Source: Variovorax paradoxus
GTDB taxonomy: Bacteria; Pseudomonadota; Gammaproteobacteria; Burkholderiales; Burkholderiaceae_C
Reading direction: 5' to 3'
Length of the DNA: 64,000 nucleotides
Assembly (NCBI RefSeq): GCF_030811855.1
Contig: NZ_JAUSRN010000002.1
Location: 310,001-374,000 of the forward strand
In this document: in pieces, positions 49,225 to 58,428 of the stretch
How positions within the stretch are numbered: the first letter of the stretch is position 1
Layout of the letters: each line of letters opens with the position of its first letter
Notes under the pieces: generated by a model
The model's database searches: none
Told to the model about the DNA's origin: nothing
What the model saw: the letters and a program-made list of their open reading frames with translations, nothing else
Program-made: the position numbers and the translations under genes

Positions 49225-50403
49225 TTAGCGCTCGATCGTCAGCGCAACGCCCATGCCGCCGCCGATGCACAGCGAGGCAATGCCCTTTTTGGCGTTCTGG
49301 CGCTGCATTTCATGCAACAGCGTCACCAGGATGCGGCAGCCCGACGCGCCGATAGGATGGCCGATGGCAATGGCGCCGCCGTTCACGTTCACCTTGTTCA
49401 CGTCCCAGCCCATTTCCTTGTTCACGGCGCAGGCCTGTGCGGCAAAGGCTTCGTTGATCTCGAGCAGGTCGAGGTCGGCAGCCTTCCAGCCAGCGCGCTG
49501 CAGCGCCTTGGTCGACGCGGGCACGGGGCCCATGCCCATGATGGCCGGGTCGAGGCCAGCGGTGGCAAAGCTCGCGATGCGGCCCAGCGGCTTGAGGCCG
49601 AGCGAGGCGGCCTTCTTCGCGGTCATCACCATCACGGCGGCTGCGCCGTCGTTCAGGCCCGACGCATTGCCCGCGGTCACGCCGCCGGCCTTGTCGAAGG
49701 CGGGGCGCAGGCCGGCCAGGCCATCGGCGCTGGTCTTGCGGTTGATGAACTCGTCCTTGTCGAAGACGATGGGGTCGCCCTTCTTCTGCGGAATGCTCAC
49801 GCCGACGATTTCGTCCTTGAACTTGCCAGCGTCCTGCGCGGCCGCGGCCTTGGTCTGGCTGCCGAGTGCGAGCTCATCTTGCGCGTTGCGGTCGATGCCG
49901 AACTTCTTGGCCACGTTCTCGGCCGTGATGCCCATGTGGTACTGGTTGTAGACGTCCCACAGGCCGTCCACGATCATGGTGTCGACCAGCTTCCAGTCGC
50001 CCATGCGCTGGCCGTTGCGCGAGTTGGGCAGCACGTGCGGCGCGGCGCTCATGTTCTCCTGGCCGCCGGCAATCACGATTTCGCTGTCGCCCGTTGCCAC
50101 GGCCTGCGCCGCGAGCATCACGGCCTTGAGGCCGGAGCCGCACACCGCATTGATGGTGAGCGCCGGCGTTTCCTTGGCGCCGCCGCTCTTGAGCCATGCC
50201 TGGCGTGCGGGGTTCTGGCCAGCGCCAGCGGCCAGCACCTGGCCCATGATCGCTTCGCCGACTTGGTCGGCCGTGAGGTTGGCACGCGCAATCACTTCCT
50301 TGATCACGAGGGCGCCCAGCTCGGTGGCCGCAATGCCGGCGAGCGAGCCGCCGAATTTGCCGACCGCCGTGCGTGCAGCCGAAACGATGACGATGTCTTC
50401 CAT
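49225..50403 (-). CDS. phaA: Acetyl-CoA acetyltransferase (beta-ketothiolase)
   Basis: The 392-residue thiolase condenses two acetyl-CoA to acetoacetyl-CoA. The acyl-enzyme Cys is in NAVCGSGLKAVMLAAQ (near residue 89), the His in GGAIAIGHPIGASG, and the second Cys in CIGGGMGVAL. The start MEDIVIVSAARTAVGKFGG is clear. It follows phaC by 55 bases on the same strand. Confidence 0.94.
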   Translation of the reverse strand: MEDIVIVSAARTAVGKFGGSLAGIAATELGALVIKEVIARANLTADQVGEAIMGQVLAAGAGQNPARQAWLKSGGAKETPALTINAVCGSGLKAVMLAAQAVATGDSEIVIAGGQENMSAAPHVLPNSRNGQRMGDWKLVDTMIVDGLWDVYNQYHMGITAENVAKKFGIDRNAQDELALGSQTKAAAAQDAGKFKDEIVGVSIPQKKGDPIVFDKDEFINRKTSADGLAGLRPAFDKAGGVTAGNASGLNDGAAAVMVMTAKKAASLGLKPLGRIASFATAGLDPAIMGMGPVPASTKALQRAGWKAADLDLLEINEAFAAQACAVNKEMGWDVNKVNVNGGAIAIGHPIGASGCRILVTLLHEMQRQNAKKGIASLCIGGGMGVALTIER

Positions 50404-50458
50404 GAGGTTCTCCGTTGAAGTGATTTGAAGTGAGTGAACGAGTGCGTCGGCCGGCCGG

Positions 50459-52216
50459 TTATGCCCTGGCCTTGACGTACCGGCCCGGGGCCGGCTCGAT
50501 GGCCTTGTATTTCTTGCCGTCTCCGTACGCCTTGGGCGCCGGAACCTGCTTGCCCGCATGGCCCTTGAGCCATTGTGCCCAGTCGGTCCACCAGCTGCCG
50601 GGCTGCTCGGTGGCGCCGGCCAGCCATTCGGCCTGCGTCTTCGGAAACTTGCCGTCGTCGCGAATCCAGTGGCTGCGCTTTTTCTTGGCCGGCGGATTGA
50701 TCACGCCAGCAATGTGGCCCGATGCGCCCATGACGAAGCGCTTCTTGCCCGGCAGCAGCTGCGTGGACGCATAGGCGCCGCCGATGGGCACGATGTGGTC
50801 TTCGCGCGAGCCGTAGATGTAGGCCGGAATGTCGATCTTGCCGAGGTCGATTTTCTCGCCGCACACCGTGACCGCGTTCGGCTTTGCCAGCTTGTTCTCG
50901 TGGTACGTGTTGCGCAGGTACCAGGTATAGAACGGGCCCGGCAGGTTGGTGGCGTCGCTGTTCCAGTAAAGCAGGTCGAACGGCGGCGGGGTTTCGCCCT
51001 TCAGGTAGTTGCCCACCACGTAGTTCCACACCAAGTCGTTCGGGCGCAGAAAGCTGAAGGTCGAGGCCAGGTCCATGCCCGGCAGCAGGCCGCCCTTGCC
51101 CAGCTGCATTTCGCGGTAGGCCACCATCGGCTCGTCCACGAAGATGTCGAGGATGCCGGTGTCGCTGAAATCGAGGAAGGTGGTGAGCAGCGTGACCGAC
51201 GCGGCCGGCTTTTCACCGCGCGCCGCGAGCACGGCCAGCGCGGTGCTTAGGATGGTGCCGCCCACGCAGAAACCAAGCACGTTGACCTGCTTGCTGCCGC
51301 TAAGGTCCTGCACCGTGTGGATCGCCTTGATGGCGGCGTTCTCGATGTAGTCGTCCCAGGTGGCATTGGCCAGCGATTCATCGGGGTTGCGCCAGCTCAC
51401 CACGAAGACGCGATGGCCCTGCTCGTTGGCATAGCGGATCAGCGAATTCTCGGGCTGCAGGTCGAGGATGTAGTACTTGTTGATGCATGGCGGCACCAGC
51501 AGGAACGGCCGTTCATACACCTTGGCCGTGAGCGGCTTGTATTCGAGCAGCTGGAAGAGCTCGTTCTCGAAAACCACCGCGCCTTCGGTGGTCGCCACGT
51601 TGCGCCCCACTTCGAATGCGCTCTCATCCGTCATGCTGAGGTGGCCTTGCTTCACGTCGTGCAGCAGGTTCTGGATGCCCTTGGCAATGCTCTCGCCCTG
51701 GGTGTCGATGGCTTTCTTCTGCGCCTCGGCATTGAAGGCGAGCGAGTTGCTCGGCGAGGAGGCCGCCATCCATTGCTCGACCGCGAAGCGCAGGCGCGCC
51801 TTGGTCTTTTCGTCGGCGTCGATGGCGTCGGCCATGTTCAGCAGCGTGCGGCCATTGAGCAGGTACACGGCCGCCGAAAAAGCCGAGAGCGGGTTGCTGC
51901 CCCAAGCATCGGACGCAAAGCGCCTGTCGCCTTCGGGCTTGGCGGCAAAACCTTGTCGCCAGAGCTCGGTGGCATCAGCCACGTATTGCTGCTGGATGGA
52001 CTGAAGCTTTTCGGGATCGATGGAGATCTTGGGCAGCTCGGGCATGCCGCCCGCCTGCGGGATCTGCCACAGCGGCGTGCCGCCGGTGACATTGAAGGCC
52101 GAGGCCCCCTGTGCGGCGGACTGCTGGAATGATTCCAGCGCCTTGTTCCATCCCTCTGAAAGTGCCTGCTGGAAGGGCGCGAACGCATCGGCCCCCGTCG
52201 CTTGTTGCTTCATCAT
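50459..52216 (-). CDS. phaC: Class I polyhydroxyalkanoate synthase
   Basis: The 585-residue granule-associated enzyme polymerises (R)-3-hydroxyacyl-CoA. The lipase-like box is LGFCVGGTIL with the catalytic Cys; the Asp and His lie in SREDHIVPIGG and GASGHIAGVINPP. The long N-terminal domain and size are typical of class I, which acts without a PhaE/PhaR partner. AGGAGAC precedes the ATG. It is transcribed before phaA. phaB is elsewhere (40018-40755). Confidence 0.94.
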   Translation of the reverse strand: MMKQQATGADAFAPFQQALSEGWNKALESFQQSAAQGASAFNVTGGTPLWQIPQAGGMPELPKISIDPEKLQSIQQQYVADATELWRQGFAAKPEGDRRFASDAWGSNPLSAFSAAVYLLNGRTLLNMADAIDADEKTKARLRFAVEQWMAASSPSNSLAFNAEAQKKAIDTQGESIAKGIQNLLHDVKQGHLSMTDESAFEVGRNVATTEGAVVFENELFQLLEYKPLTAKVYERPFLLVPPCINKYYILDLQPENSLIRYANEQGHRVFVVSWRNPDESLANATWDDYIENAAIKAIHTVQDLSGSKQVNVLGFCVGGTILSTALAVLAARGEKPAASVTLLTTFLDFSDTGILDIFVDEPMVAYREMQLGKGGLLPGMDLASTFSFLRPNDLVWNYVVGNYLKGETPPPFDLLYWNSDATNLPGPFYTWYLRNTYHENKLAKPNAVTVCGEKIDLGKIDIPAYIYGSREDHIVPIGGAYASTQLLPGKKRFVMGASGHIAGVINPPAKKKRSHWIRDDGKFPKTQAEWLAGATEQPGSWWTDWAQWLKGHAGKQVPAPKAYGDGKKYKAIEPAPGRYVKARA

Positions 52217-52267
52217 GTCTCCTGGTCCTCACCTGAGTCTGAACGGATGGCTTCTCGTGTTTTGAGT

Positions 52268-52660
52268 ATGCTGCATTTCATGAGGCGCTCACAACGCCGC
52301 CCACCTACTTACCGACTGAAACTTCTTGTGTTCATCCACCTGATCGTGATCGGCTGGCTCTACGTCGCCGTGATGATGGCCGTGGCCGAAGCCACCAACA
52401 CCACGGGCACCGTGCTGGGCGCCATCTTCACATTTCTTTTGTACGGATTGGCGCCGGTGGGCTTGGTGGTTTACCTGATGGGAACGCCGGGCCGGCGCCG
52501 CGCCATGAGGCAGCGCGAAGCCGAGGCGCAGGAGGCGGCACGCCTGGCTGCCGCGGCGGCCGCGGATGCAGCGGCGGCCGCCAAAAATGATTCAGGCCTT
52601 CCAGACCAAGGCAGCGAAGCGCCCGCTGACGCCGTCCCGCCGGTGCGAAAAGAACCGTGA
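52268..52660 (+). CDS. Small membrane protein with Ala-rich tail
   Basis: About 130 residues with two predicted membrane helices (LKLLVFIHLIVIGWLYVAVMMAV and TVLGAIFTFLLYGLAPVGLVVYLMG). A charged, Ala-rich C-terminal helix follows (RQREAEAQEAARLAAAAAAD). In-frame ATGs at 52247, 52268 and 52280 are all possible. It is divergent from phaC, and its last 69 bases overlap the 3' end of pgeF on the other strand. No family is recognised with confidence. Confidence 0.65.
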   Translation: MLHFMRRSQRRPPTYRLKLLVFIHLIVIGWLYVAVMMAVAEATNTTGTVLGAIFTFLLYGLAPVGLVVYLMGTPGRRRAMRQREAEAQEAARLAAAAAADAAAAAKNDSGLPDQGSEAPADAVPPVRKEP

Positions 52661-53380
52661 TGGGTTGGCGACGGTGCACCAGCCGTCGCCGCCGTCGTTG
52701 CCGTACACGGCATCCACGCCGGCCGCGCGCAAGCGCTGGCGTGCGAGCGCTGGCAGGTCGGCGAGCCATTTGCCGGCGGCCGTGGCGGGTTGAAAGCAAC
52801 TTGCGGCTTCGGGTGCGTGCGCCTCGAACGCAGCCTTGACCTCTGGCCCGACTTCGAAAGCCTTGGGCCCGATGCACGGGCCGAGCCACGCTATGACTTT
52901 GCTAGCGCCGTGCGTTGGACCCGCTTCAGGCTCCGGAGTGAAGCAGCGTGCAGTGGCTTCGAGCACACCGCCGGCAAGCCCGCGCCAGCCGGCGTGCGCG
53001 GCCGCCACTCGCTGCCCTGATCCGTCGGTGAAAAGTACGGACAGGCAGTCGGCGACCATGATCGTGCAAGCCAGTCCGATGGCGGTGGCGGTGCATGCGT
53101 CGGCCGCTGTGCCGTCGCGTGCGATGCCGTCCGTGTCGGCATCGTCGAGCGCCGCGACAGCGGTGCCATGCACCTGCAGCAAAAAGACAGGATGCGCGCC
53201 GACGGCTTGCTCGAGAAGGTGGCGGTTCTCGGCGACATGGGCGGCCAGGTCGCCCACGTGGTCACCAAGATTGAGGCTCTCATAGCGGCCCTGCGAAACC
53301 CCACCTTGCCGCGTGGTGCACACGGCCCGCACGTTTGGCGGCGCCGGCCAGTCGGGCACGAGCCAGTGCGCGTCCATCAT
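52592..53380 (-). CDS. pgeF: Peptidoglycan editing factor PgeF (multicopper laccase-fold)
   Basis: The 262-residue protein has the family zinc/copper ligands: VHGTAVAAL (His), ADCLSVLFTD (Cys) and AAHAGWRGLAGG (His), then LGPCIGPKAFEVG. PgeF removes wrongly placed amino acids from peptidoglycan precursors in E. coli. Its 3' end overlaps the convergent membrane-protein gene by 69 bases. It lies 18 bases downstream of the end of the maleylpyruvate isomerase-like gene's neighbour region on the same strand. Confidence 0.88.
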   Translation of the reverse strand: MMDAHWLVPDWPAPPNVRAVCTTRQGGVSQGRYESLNLGDHVGDLAAHVAENRHLLEQAVGAHPVFLLQVHGTAVAALDDADTDGIARDGTAADACTATAIGLACTIMVADCLSVLFTDGSGQRVAAAHAGWRGLAGGVLEATARCFTPEPEAGPTHGASKVIAWLGPCIGPKAFEVGPEVKAAFEAHAPEAASCFQPATAAGKWLADLPALARQRLRAAGVDAVYGNDGGDGWCTVANPSRFFSHRRDGVSGRFAALVWKA

Positions 53381-53398
53381 GGCAGTCCGGTCACCCGT

Positions 53399-54037
53399 TC
53401 AGGCTTCCGCGTCGGGCGCCTGCGAGGGCTGGGCGCGCTGGAAAGCGTCCAGCTCCATGCAGGCCTCGTAGGCGGCCATGGTGCGCGGCAGGCCGCTGAA
53501 GTCGCAGTCGAAGCGCTTGCCGTTGAAGATCTGCGGCACCAGGCAGCAGTCGGCCATCGTGGGGGTGTTGCCGTAGCAGAAAATGCCGGCGGGTTGCAGC
53601 GCCAACTGGCGCTCGAAGGCCAGCATGCCTTCGCGAACCCAGTGCCGATACCAGGCGTTCTTGGCGGCGTCGTCGAGCTTGAGCTCTTTCACCAAATACT
53701 TGAGCACCCGCAGGTTGTTCAGCGGATGGATCTCGCAGGCAATCGACTGGGAAAGCGCTCGCACGTGGGCACGGCCGACCGGGTCGCTCGGCAGCAGCGG
53801 CGGCTCGGGGTTGGTTTCGTCGAGATATTCGATGATGGCCATCGACTGCGAGAAGCGCTCGCCCTCGTCTTCGAGCAGCGGCACCAGCATGTCAGGCGAA
53901 ATGGCCGAATACGGCCCCGTGCGATGGTCGCCGCGGGCAATGTGCACTGGCACGTAGTCGTATTCCAGGCCCTTGAGGTTCAGCGCAATGCGCACCCGGA
54001 ACGATGAAGAGGAGCGGAAGTAGTTGTGCAGCTTCAT
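53399..54037 (-). CDS. Maleylpyruvate/maleylacetoacetate isomerase (zeta-type GST)
   Basis: The 212-residue glutathione transferase-fold isomerase starts MKLHNYFRSSSSFRVRIALNLKGL, carrying the catalytic Ser-rich loop. SQSMAIIEYLDETNPEPPLLP follows with the glutathione-binding SxxIxxY region, and then PTMADCCLVPQ. It is divergent from a fumarylpyruvate hydrolase-like gene. Isomerase plus hydrolase are the last two steps of the glutathione-dependent gentisate route, so maleylpyruvate is a likely substrate. The ring-cleavage enzyme is not in the window. Confidence 0.86.
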   Translation of the reverse strand: MKLHNYFRSSSSFRVRIALNLKGLEYDYVPVHIARGDHRTGPYSAISPDMLVPLLEDEGERFSQSMAIIEYLDETNPEPPLLPSDPVGRAHVRALSQSIACEIHPLNNLRVLKYLVKELKLDDAAKNAWYRHWVREGMLAFERQLALQPAGIFCYGNTPTMADCCLVPQIFNGKRFDCDFSGLPRTMAAYEACMELDAFQRAQPSQAPDAEA

Positions 54038-54125
54038 GATCCGGAGAGCATAGCGCTCACCGGCAGCCCCCGCCTGCCTCTGGCACACTGCCGTTTTTCC
54101 AGATTCGCTGAAAAGGACAGACGCA

Positions 54126-54827
54126 ATGGCTTCCGAGTTTGTTTTCGCCCCGCCCGCGGCCGTTTCCATTCCGGTGGTCGGGCAGGCCGCCCGCTTTCCG
54201 GTGCACCGCATCTATTGCGTGGGCCGCAACTACGAAGATCACGCCAAGGAAATGGGCTTTACCGGCCGCGAACCGCCCTTCTTCTTCATGAAGCCGACCG
54301 ACGCGCTGCTGGTGGTCGACGAAGGCCAGACCGGCACGATGGCCTACCCTTCACTCACCAAGAACCTGCACCACGAGATCGAACTCGTCGTCGCCATCGG
54401 TACCGGCGGCAAGAACATCAAGGCGGCCGATGCGCACAAGCACATCTATGGCTACGCCGTCGGCCTGGACATGACGCGCCGCGACCTGCAGGGGGAGATG
54501 AAGAAGCAGGGCCGCCCATGGGACATCGGAAAAGGCTTCGAGCAGAGCGCGCCCATCGGCCCGATCGTGCCGGTGGCAAAGGCCGGCGACGCCGAGAACG
54601 CCGAGATCTCGCTGCAGGTCAACGGCGTCGACCGCCAGCGCAGCACCGTGAGCAAGCTGATCTGGAACGTGGGGGAGACCATCGAGCACCTGTCGGCCGC
54701 CTGGGATCTGCAGCCCGGCGACCTCATCTACAGCGGCACGCCTGAAGGCGTGGCCGCGGTGGTGGCGGGCGACACACTGGTGGGCGAAGTGGCCGGCCTG
54801 CCCAAGCTGACCGTCAAGGTCGTCTGA
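54126..54827 (+). CDS. Fumarylpyruvate hydrolase-like FAH-family protein
   Basis: The 233-residue FAH-fold enzyme has VHRIYCVGRNYEDHAKEMG and metal ligands in NLHHEIELVVAIG and YAVGLDMTRRDLQ, with GDLIYSGTPEGVAAVVAGD near the C terminus. The length and motifs match NagK-type hydrolases that split fumarylpyruvate to fumarate and pyruvate. It is divergent from the isomerase gene at 53399-54037, its expected partner. The start is MASEFVFAPP, preceded by AAAAGGA. Confidence 0.87.
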   Translation: MASEFVFAPPAAVSIPVVGQAARFPVHRIYCVGRNYEDHAKEMGFTGREPPFFFMKPTDALLVVDEGQTGTMAYPSLTKNLHHEIELVVAIGTGGKNIKAADAHKHIYGYAVGLDMTRRDLQGEMKKQGRPWDIGKGFEQSAPIGPIVPVAKAGDAENAEISLQVNGVDRQRSTVSKLIWNVGETIEHLSAAWDLQPGDLIYSGTPEGVAAVVAGDTLVGEVAGLPKLTVKVV

Positions 54828-54848
54828 GCCCCCATATTTCAACATTCC

Positions 54849-55400
54849 ATGATCCTGCGCGTACCCATCAAGCACTGCAAGAACTGCGGCACCGCAGTGG
54901 TCTACCGCGTCCCCGACGACGGCGACACCAAGGAGCGCGCGGTCTGCCCGGCCTGCAGCACCATCCACTACGAGAACCCGCTGAACGTAGTGGGCACCAT
55001 TCCCGTCCTGGGGGACAAGGTGCTGCTGTGCAAGCGCAACATCGAGCCGCGCTGGGGCAAGTGGACGCTGCCCGCGGGGTTCATGGAGCTTGGCGAAACC
55101 GCGGCCCAGGGCGCGGCCCGCGAGACCGATGAAGAGGCCGGCGCGCACTACGAGATGCAGGGCCTGTTCGCGGTGATCAGCGTGGTGCGCGTGGGCCAGG
55201 TGCACCTGTTCTACCGCGCGCGCCTGCTCGACGACCGCTTCGATCCCGGCCACGAAACCATCGAAGCCCGGCTTTTCACCGAGGAAGAAATCCCTTGGGA
55301 AGAAATCGCCTTTCGCACGGTGCGCGAGGCGCTGGAGCACTTCTTCGAAGACCGGCGGCGCGGCAGTTTCGACCGCGTGCACGAACTCAGCATCGTTTGA
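54849..55400 (+). CDS. Nudix hydrolase with N-terminal zinc ribbon
   Basis: The 183-residue protein has a four-Cys zinc ribbon (CKNCG and CPAC). An intact Nudix box follows: GFMELGETAAQGAARE continuing TDEEAG. The layout is like NudC-type ADP-ribose/NADH pyrophosphatases, but the substrate cannot be fixed. It starts 21 bases after the hydrolase gene and may share its transcript. Confidence 0.86.
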   Translation: MILRVPIKHCKNCGTAVVYRVPDDGDTKERAVCPACSTIHYENPLNVVGTIPVLGDKVLLCKRNIEPRWGKWTLPAGFMELGETAAQGAARETDEEAGAHYEMQGLFAVISVVRVGQVHLFYRARLLDDRFDPGHETIEARLFTEEEIPWEEIAFRTVREALEHFFEDRRRGSFDRVHELSIV

Positions 55401-55405
55401 ACCGC

Positions 55406-55921
55406 ATGACCCAGGCACCCCGCACCACCCCCACGACCACCTTGCTGCGCCGCGGCGCCCTCGCCTGCGGCCTTGCCCTTGGTGCGGGCCTGGCCGTGGT
55501 GGCGCACGCTGAAGTCGTGGGCGACGTCGACACCGCGTTCAAGCTCATCGGGCCCGATCACAAAATCGTGGTCGAAGCCTACGACGACCCCAAGGTCAAC
55601 GGCGTGACCTGCTATGTCTCGCGTGCCAAGACCGGCGGACTGGCCGGCGCATTCGGCGTGGCCGAGGACAAGTCGGAGGCCTCCATTGCCTGCCGCCAGG
55701 TCGGCCCGGTCAGCGTCACGCAGCCCCTGCCCAAGCGCGAGGAGGTCTACACCGAGCGGCTGTCGATTCTCTTCAAGCGGCTGCGGGTGGTTCGCATGGT
55801 CGACCCCAAACGCAACACGCTGGTCTATCTCACCTATTCCGACCTGCTGATCGACGGGTCACCCAAGAACAGCGTCACCGCCGTGCCCATCGACCGCGGC
55901 ACCCCCATCCCGCTCAAGTAG
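55406..55921 (+). CDS. creA: CreA-family exported protein
   Basis: The 171-residue protein has a signal peptide (LLRRGALACGLALGAGLAVVAHA) and the CreA-type core GDVDTAFKLIGPDHKIVVEAYDDPKVNGVTCYVSRAKTGG. CREEVYTERLSILFKRLRV-type helices follow. CreA is of unknown function, though widespread in proteobacteria. It starts 5 bases after the Nudix gene. The start is taken from the signal-peptide position, as a longer open frame runs into the Nudix gene. Confidence 0.83.
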   Translation: MTQAPRTTPTTTLLRRGALACGLALGAGLAVVAHAEVVGDVDTAFKLIGPDHKIVVEAYDDPKVNGVTCYVSRAKTGGLAGAFGVAEDKSEASIACRQVGPVSVTQPLPKREEVYTERLSILFKRLRVVRMVDPKRNTLVYLTYSDLLIDGSPKNSVTAVPIDRGTPIPLK

Positions 55922-56051
55922 CTTCCGCCAGGTCCGGCCGCACCGCCCTGCTTCAGGCGGCTTTCGCGAGTTTGCTAGCATGCCCCGCGGCGGCTTGCCC
56001 GGCGCGCCGACCCGAAGGAACCCTCCGCAACGAAATCGTTCCAACAGAGCC

Positions 56052-56555
56052 ATGCACCTTCAAGATCTAGCTTTTCGTACCGGCGCCGCGGTTCTCCTGG
56101 CGGCCGGCCTCGCAGCCTGCACCACCCCGCAGCCGCCCGCGCGGCCAGGCGTGTACATACCGCCGCCCGTCCAGCAGCCGCAGGCCATGTTCATCCGACC
56201 CGCCAGCGGCACCACTATTGCCCGCTTCGATGGCGTGCGCAACAAGGGTCTCGACATTGCCGGCAATGTCGGCGATCCCATCGTTGCCTCGGCCGACGGC
56301 CGGGTGGTGTACGTGGGCGGCGAGCTGCGCAGCTACGGCAACATGGTCATCATCAAGCACAACGAAACCTTCCTCACCGCCTACGCGCACGCGCAAACCA
56401 TCCTCGTGAAGGAAAACGCGGTGGTGCGGCAGGGCCAGAAGATCGCCGAAATGGGCAAGAGCGACACCGACCGCGTAAAGGTGCACTTCGAAATCCGCAA
56501 GAACGGCACCGCCGTCGATCCCGAGCCCTACCTGAGCGGGCGCCTGCAGCAATAG
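56052..56555 (+). CDS. LytM/M23-domain lipoprotein with a missing metal ligand
   Basis: The 167-residue protein has a lipoprotein signal (GAAVLLAAGLAACTTP, lipobox LAAC) followed by a LytM domain. The first metal motif reads RNKGLDIAG, with Asn where active M23 peptidases have His. The second motif is VHFEIRKNG, which keeps a His. NlpD- and EnvC-type proteins with incomplete sites activate amidases and do not cut peptidoglycan themselves; this one is probably similar. There is no LysM domain. The start MHLQDLAFR at 56052 fits the signal. Confidence 0.82.
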   Translation: MHLQDLAFRTGAAVLLAAGLAACTTPQPPARPGVYIPPPVQQPQAMFIRPASGTTIARFDGVRNKGLDIAGNVGDPIVASADGRVVYVGGELRSYGNMVIIKHNETFLTAYAHAQTILVKENAVVRQGQKIAEMGKSDTDRVKVHFEIRKNGTAVDPEPYLSGRLQQ

Positions 56556-56568
56556 CGCACAACGGGCC

Positions 56569-58224
56569 TCAAAGCAGGCTCTCCGGCACCAGCGGCGCCA
56601 ACAGCTCCAGCTTCCAGCGCGACCAGAAATCCGTTTCCGGCTCCACGTGCAGGATGGTGTCGGCCCCGTCACCCGACGCGGGGCTCACCCACTCGATGCC
56701 GCCCCTGGGGCCCAGCTGCAGCTGGTAGGCGCCGTCCAGCCGGATGAAGCCGATCAGGCTGGTGAGCTGCTGCGCGAGCTGCGGGCTGAAGATGAAGATG
56801 CCGATCTCGGTGTTGTGCAGCATCGAGCGCGGGTCGAAGTTCATCGAACCGACGAAGACGATGTTGCGGTCGACCACGGCCGACTTGCCGTGCAGCCGCC
56901 CGCTCGCAGAACCGTAGATGCCGAAGCGCTTGGTTTCTTCGATCCGCTTGGGGCTCAGTTCATAGAGCGCCAACCCGAGCCGCAGCATCTCGGGCCGGTA
57001 GCGGCGGTAGCCGATGTGCACCAGCGACTCATCGGTGGCCGCCAGCGAATTGGTGACGATGGTGTAACCCACGCCCTTTTGCCGCACGAGGCGGAACGTC
57101 TCCATGCCGCCGCGCCCGGGAATCAGGTACGGCGTGGTCTGCAGAACCTCATGCTCCGCGCTGCGTATGTAGCGACGCACGTTGTAGAGCACGCTGTCGG
57201 TCGACTCGTCAGCCGGCAGCCCGCGCGCTTCGTCCGTGGGGCCCAGCGCCTTGGCGGGCGCATCGGCATACGCTTCGGCGCGCGCCCAGACGAGCGACAG
57301 CACGCCTTCGTCCAGGTCCTTGGCCAGCGCGTTGTTTCCCAGCAGATCGGTGGAAACGATGGGCTCGGGGTGCAGCGTGTTCGGCCCGCCGGTCAGCTGC
57401 TCGAAGCGTTCGCGCAGCTGCTGCGGCGTGGCGCCGCCTGTCGAGGCCAGCGACTCGATGGGATACACGTAGGGGCTGTTCCAGTACATGTCGAACAGCG
57501 ATGAAAGCCGCGGCACGACCGTGCCTGCCACCAGCGTGTCGATGTCGATGAAATTGGAGCCGCCGTCGCGCAGGAAGTATTCGTTGGCGATGTTGCGCCC
57601 GCCCATCACCGCCATGCTGTTGTCCACCACGAACAGCTTGTTGTGCATGCGGCGGTGCACGCGGTCGAAGTCGAGCAGCGACGACGCCCATCGCGTGCCC
57701 AGCCGGCCGCGCCCGGCCGGGAACGGATTGAACATCCGCACCTCGACGTTCGGGTGCGCCGCAAAGCCGGCAAACAAGGTATCGGCACCCGCGGTGTAGA
57801 GGTCGTCCACCAGCAGGCGCACGCGCACGCCGCGTTCCGCCGCATCGCGCAGCTCGCGCAGCAGGTAGCGCCCGGTCTCGTCGTTCTGCACCAGGTAGTA
57901 CTGCAGGTCGATGGAACGCTGGGCCCGGCGGGCGAGCTCGATGCGCGCATGCAGCGAATATTGCGGCATCGGCAGCAGACGGAAGCCGCTTAGCCCCTGC
58001 TCGGGTGGCGAAGCCGCGGTGACCATTCGGCCCAGCACCGTGTCGGCGCCGTCCGTGATGGCCACCGAAGGCTTGCGCTCGACCCCTGCCGGCAGACCGG
58101 CGCAGCCACCCAGAAACAGCAGCGTGATGACGAGCAACAGCCACAGCGGCAGTTGCCGCCATGAGAGGCGCAGGGCAGCGCCGTTGGTCTTCTCTGAAAT
58201 CTGCGGGATGAGGTGTTCTGACAT
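56569..58224 (-). CDS. Phospholipase D-family lipoprotein (cardiolipin synthase-like)
   Basis: The 551-residue protein has a hydrophobic N terminus ending in a lipobox (LLLVITLLFLGGCAG) and two HKD motifs: MHNKLFVVDNSMAVMGGRN near residue 215 and LHGKSAVVDRNIVFVGSMN near residue 440. Both His-Lys-Asp sets are intact. It may transfer or hydrolyse phosphatidyl groups, as cardiolipin synthases of the ClsC type do. A much longer open frame continues upstream on the same strand through homospermidine synthase and is antisense noise. Confidence 0.85.
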   Translation of the reverse strand: MSEHLIPQISEKTNGAALRLSWRQLPLWLLLVITLLFLGGCAGLPAGVERKPSVAITDGADTVLGRMVTAASPPEQGLSGFRLLPMPQYSLHARIELARRAQRSIDLQYYLVQNDETGRYLLRELRDAAERGVRVRLLVDDLYTAGADTLFAGFAAHPNVEVRMFNPFPAGRGRLGTRWASSLLDFDRVHRRMHNKLFVVDNSMAVMGGRNIANEYFLRDGGSNFIDIDTLVAGTVVPRLSSLFDMYWNSPYVYPIESLASTGGATPQQLRERFEQLTGGPNTLHPEPIVSTDLLGNNALAKDLDEGVLSLVWARAEAYADAPAKALGPTDEARGLPADESTDSVLYNVRRYIRSAEHEVLQTTPYLIPGRGGMETFRLVRQKGVGYTIVTNSLAATDESLVHIGYRRYRPEMLRLGLALYELSPKRIEETKRFGIYGSASGRLHGKSAVVDRNIVFVGSMNFDPRSMLHNTEIGIFIFSPQLAQQLTSLIGFIRLDGAYQLQLGPRGGIEWVSPASGDGADTILHVEPETDFWSRWKLELLAPLVPESLL

Positions 58225-58428
58225 CGGTCGATGCGGTGCGCGACGCGCGCAAGGTGGCCGGTTTCTACCATGAGCGCAAAGAATCTGCGGGCATGGAGTC
58301 TTCCTACACCATCGGCAAATGCAAGCTGACGCATTGGCCCTCGCGGCCGCGCCACATTGGAGCCAATCGAACCGAAGCGGGCCGCGCATTCCGGAGGCCC
58401 CGGCCGGTGCATTCAGCGAGGTGTGCGG

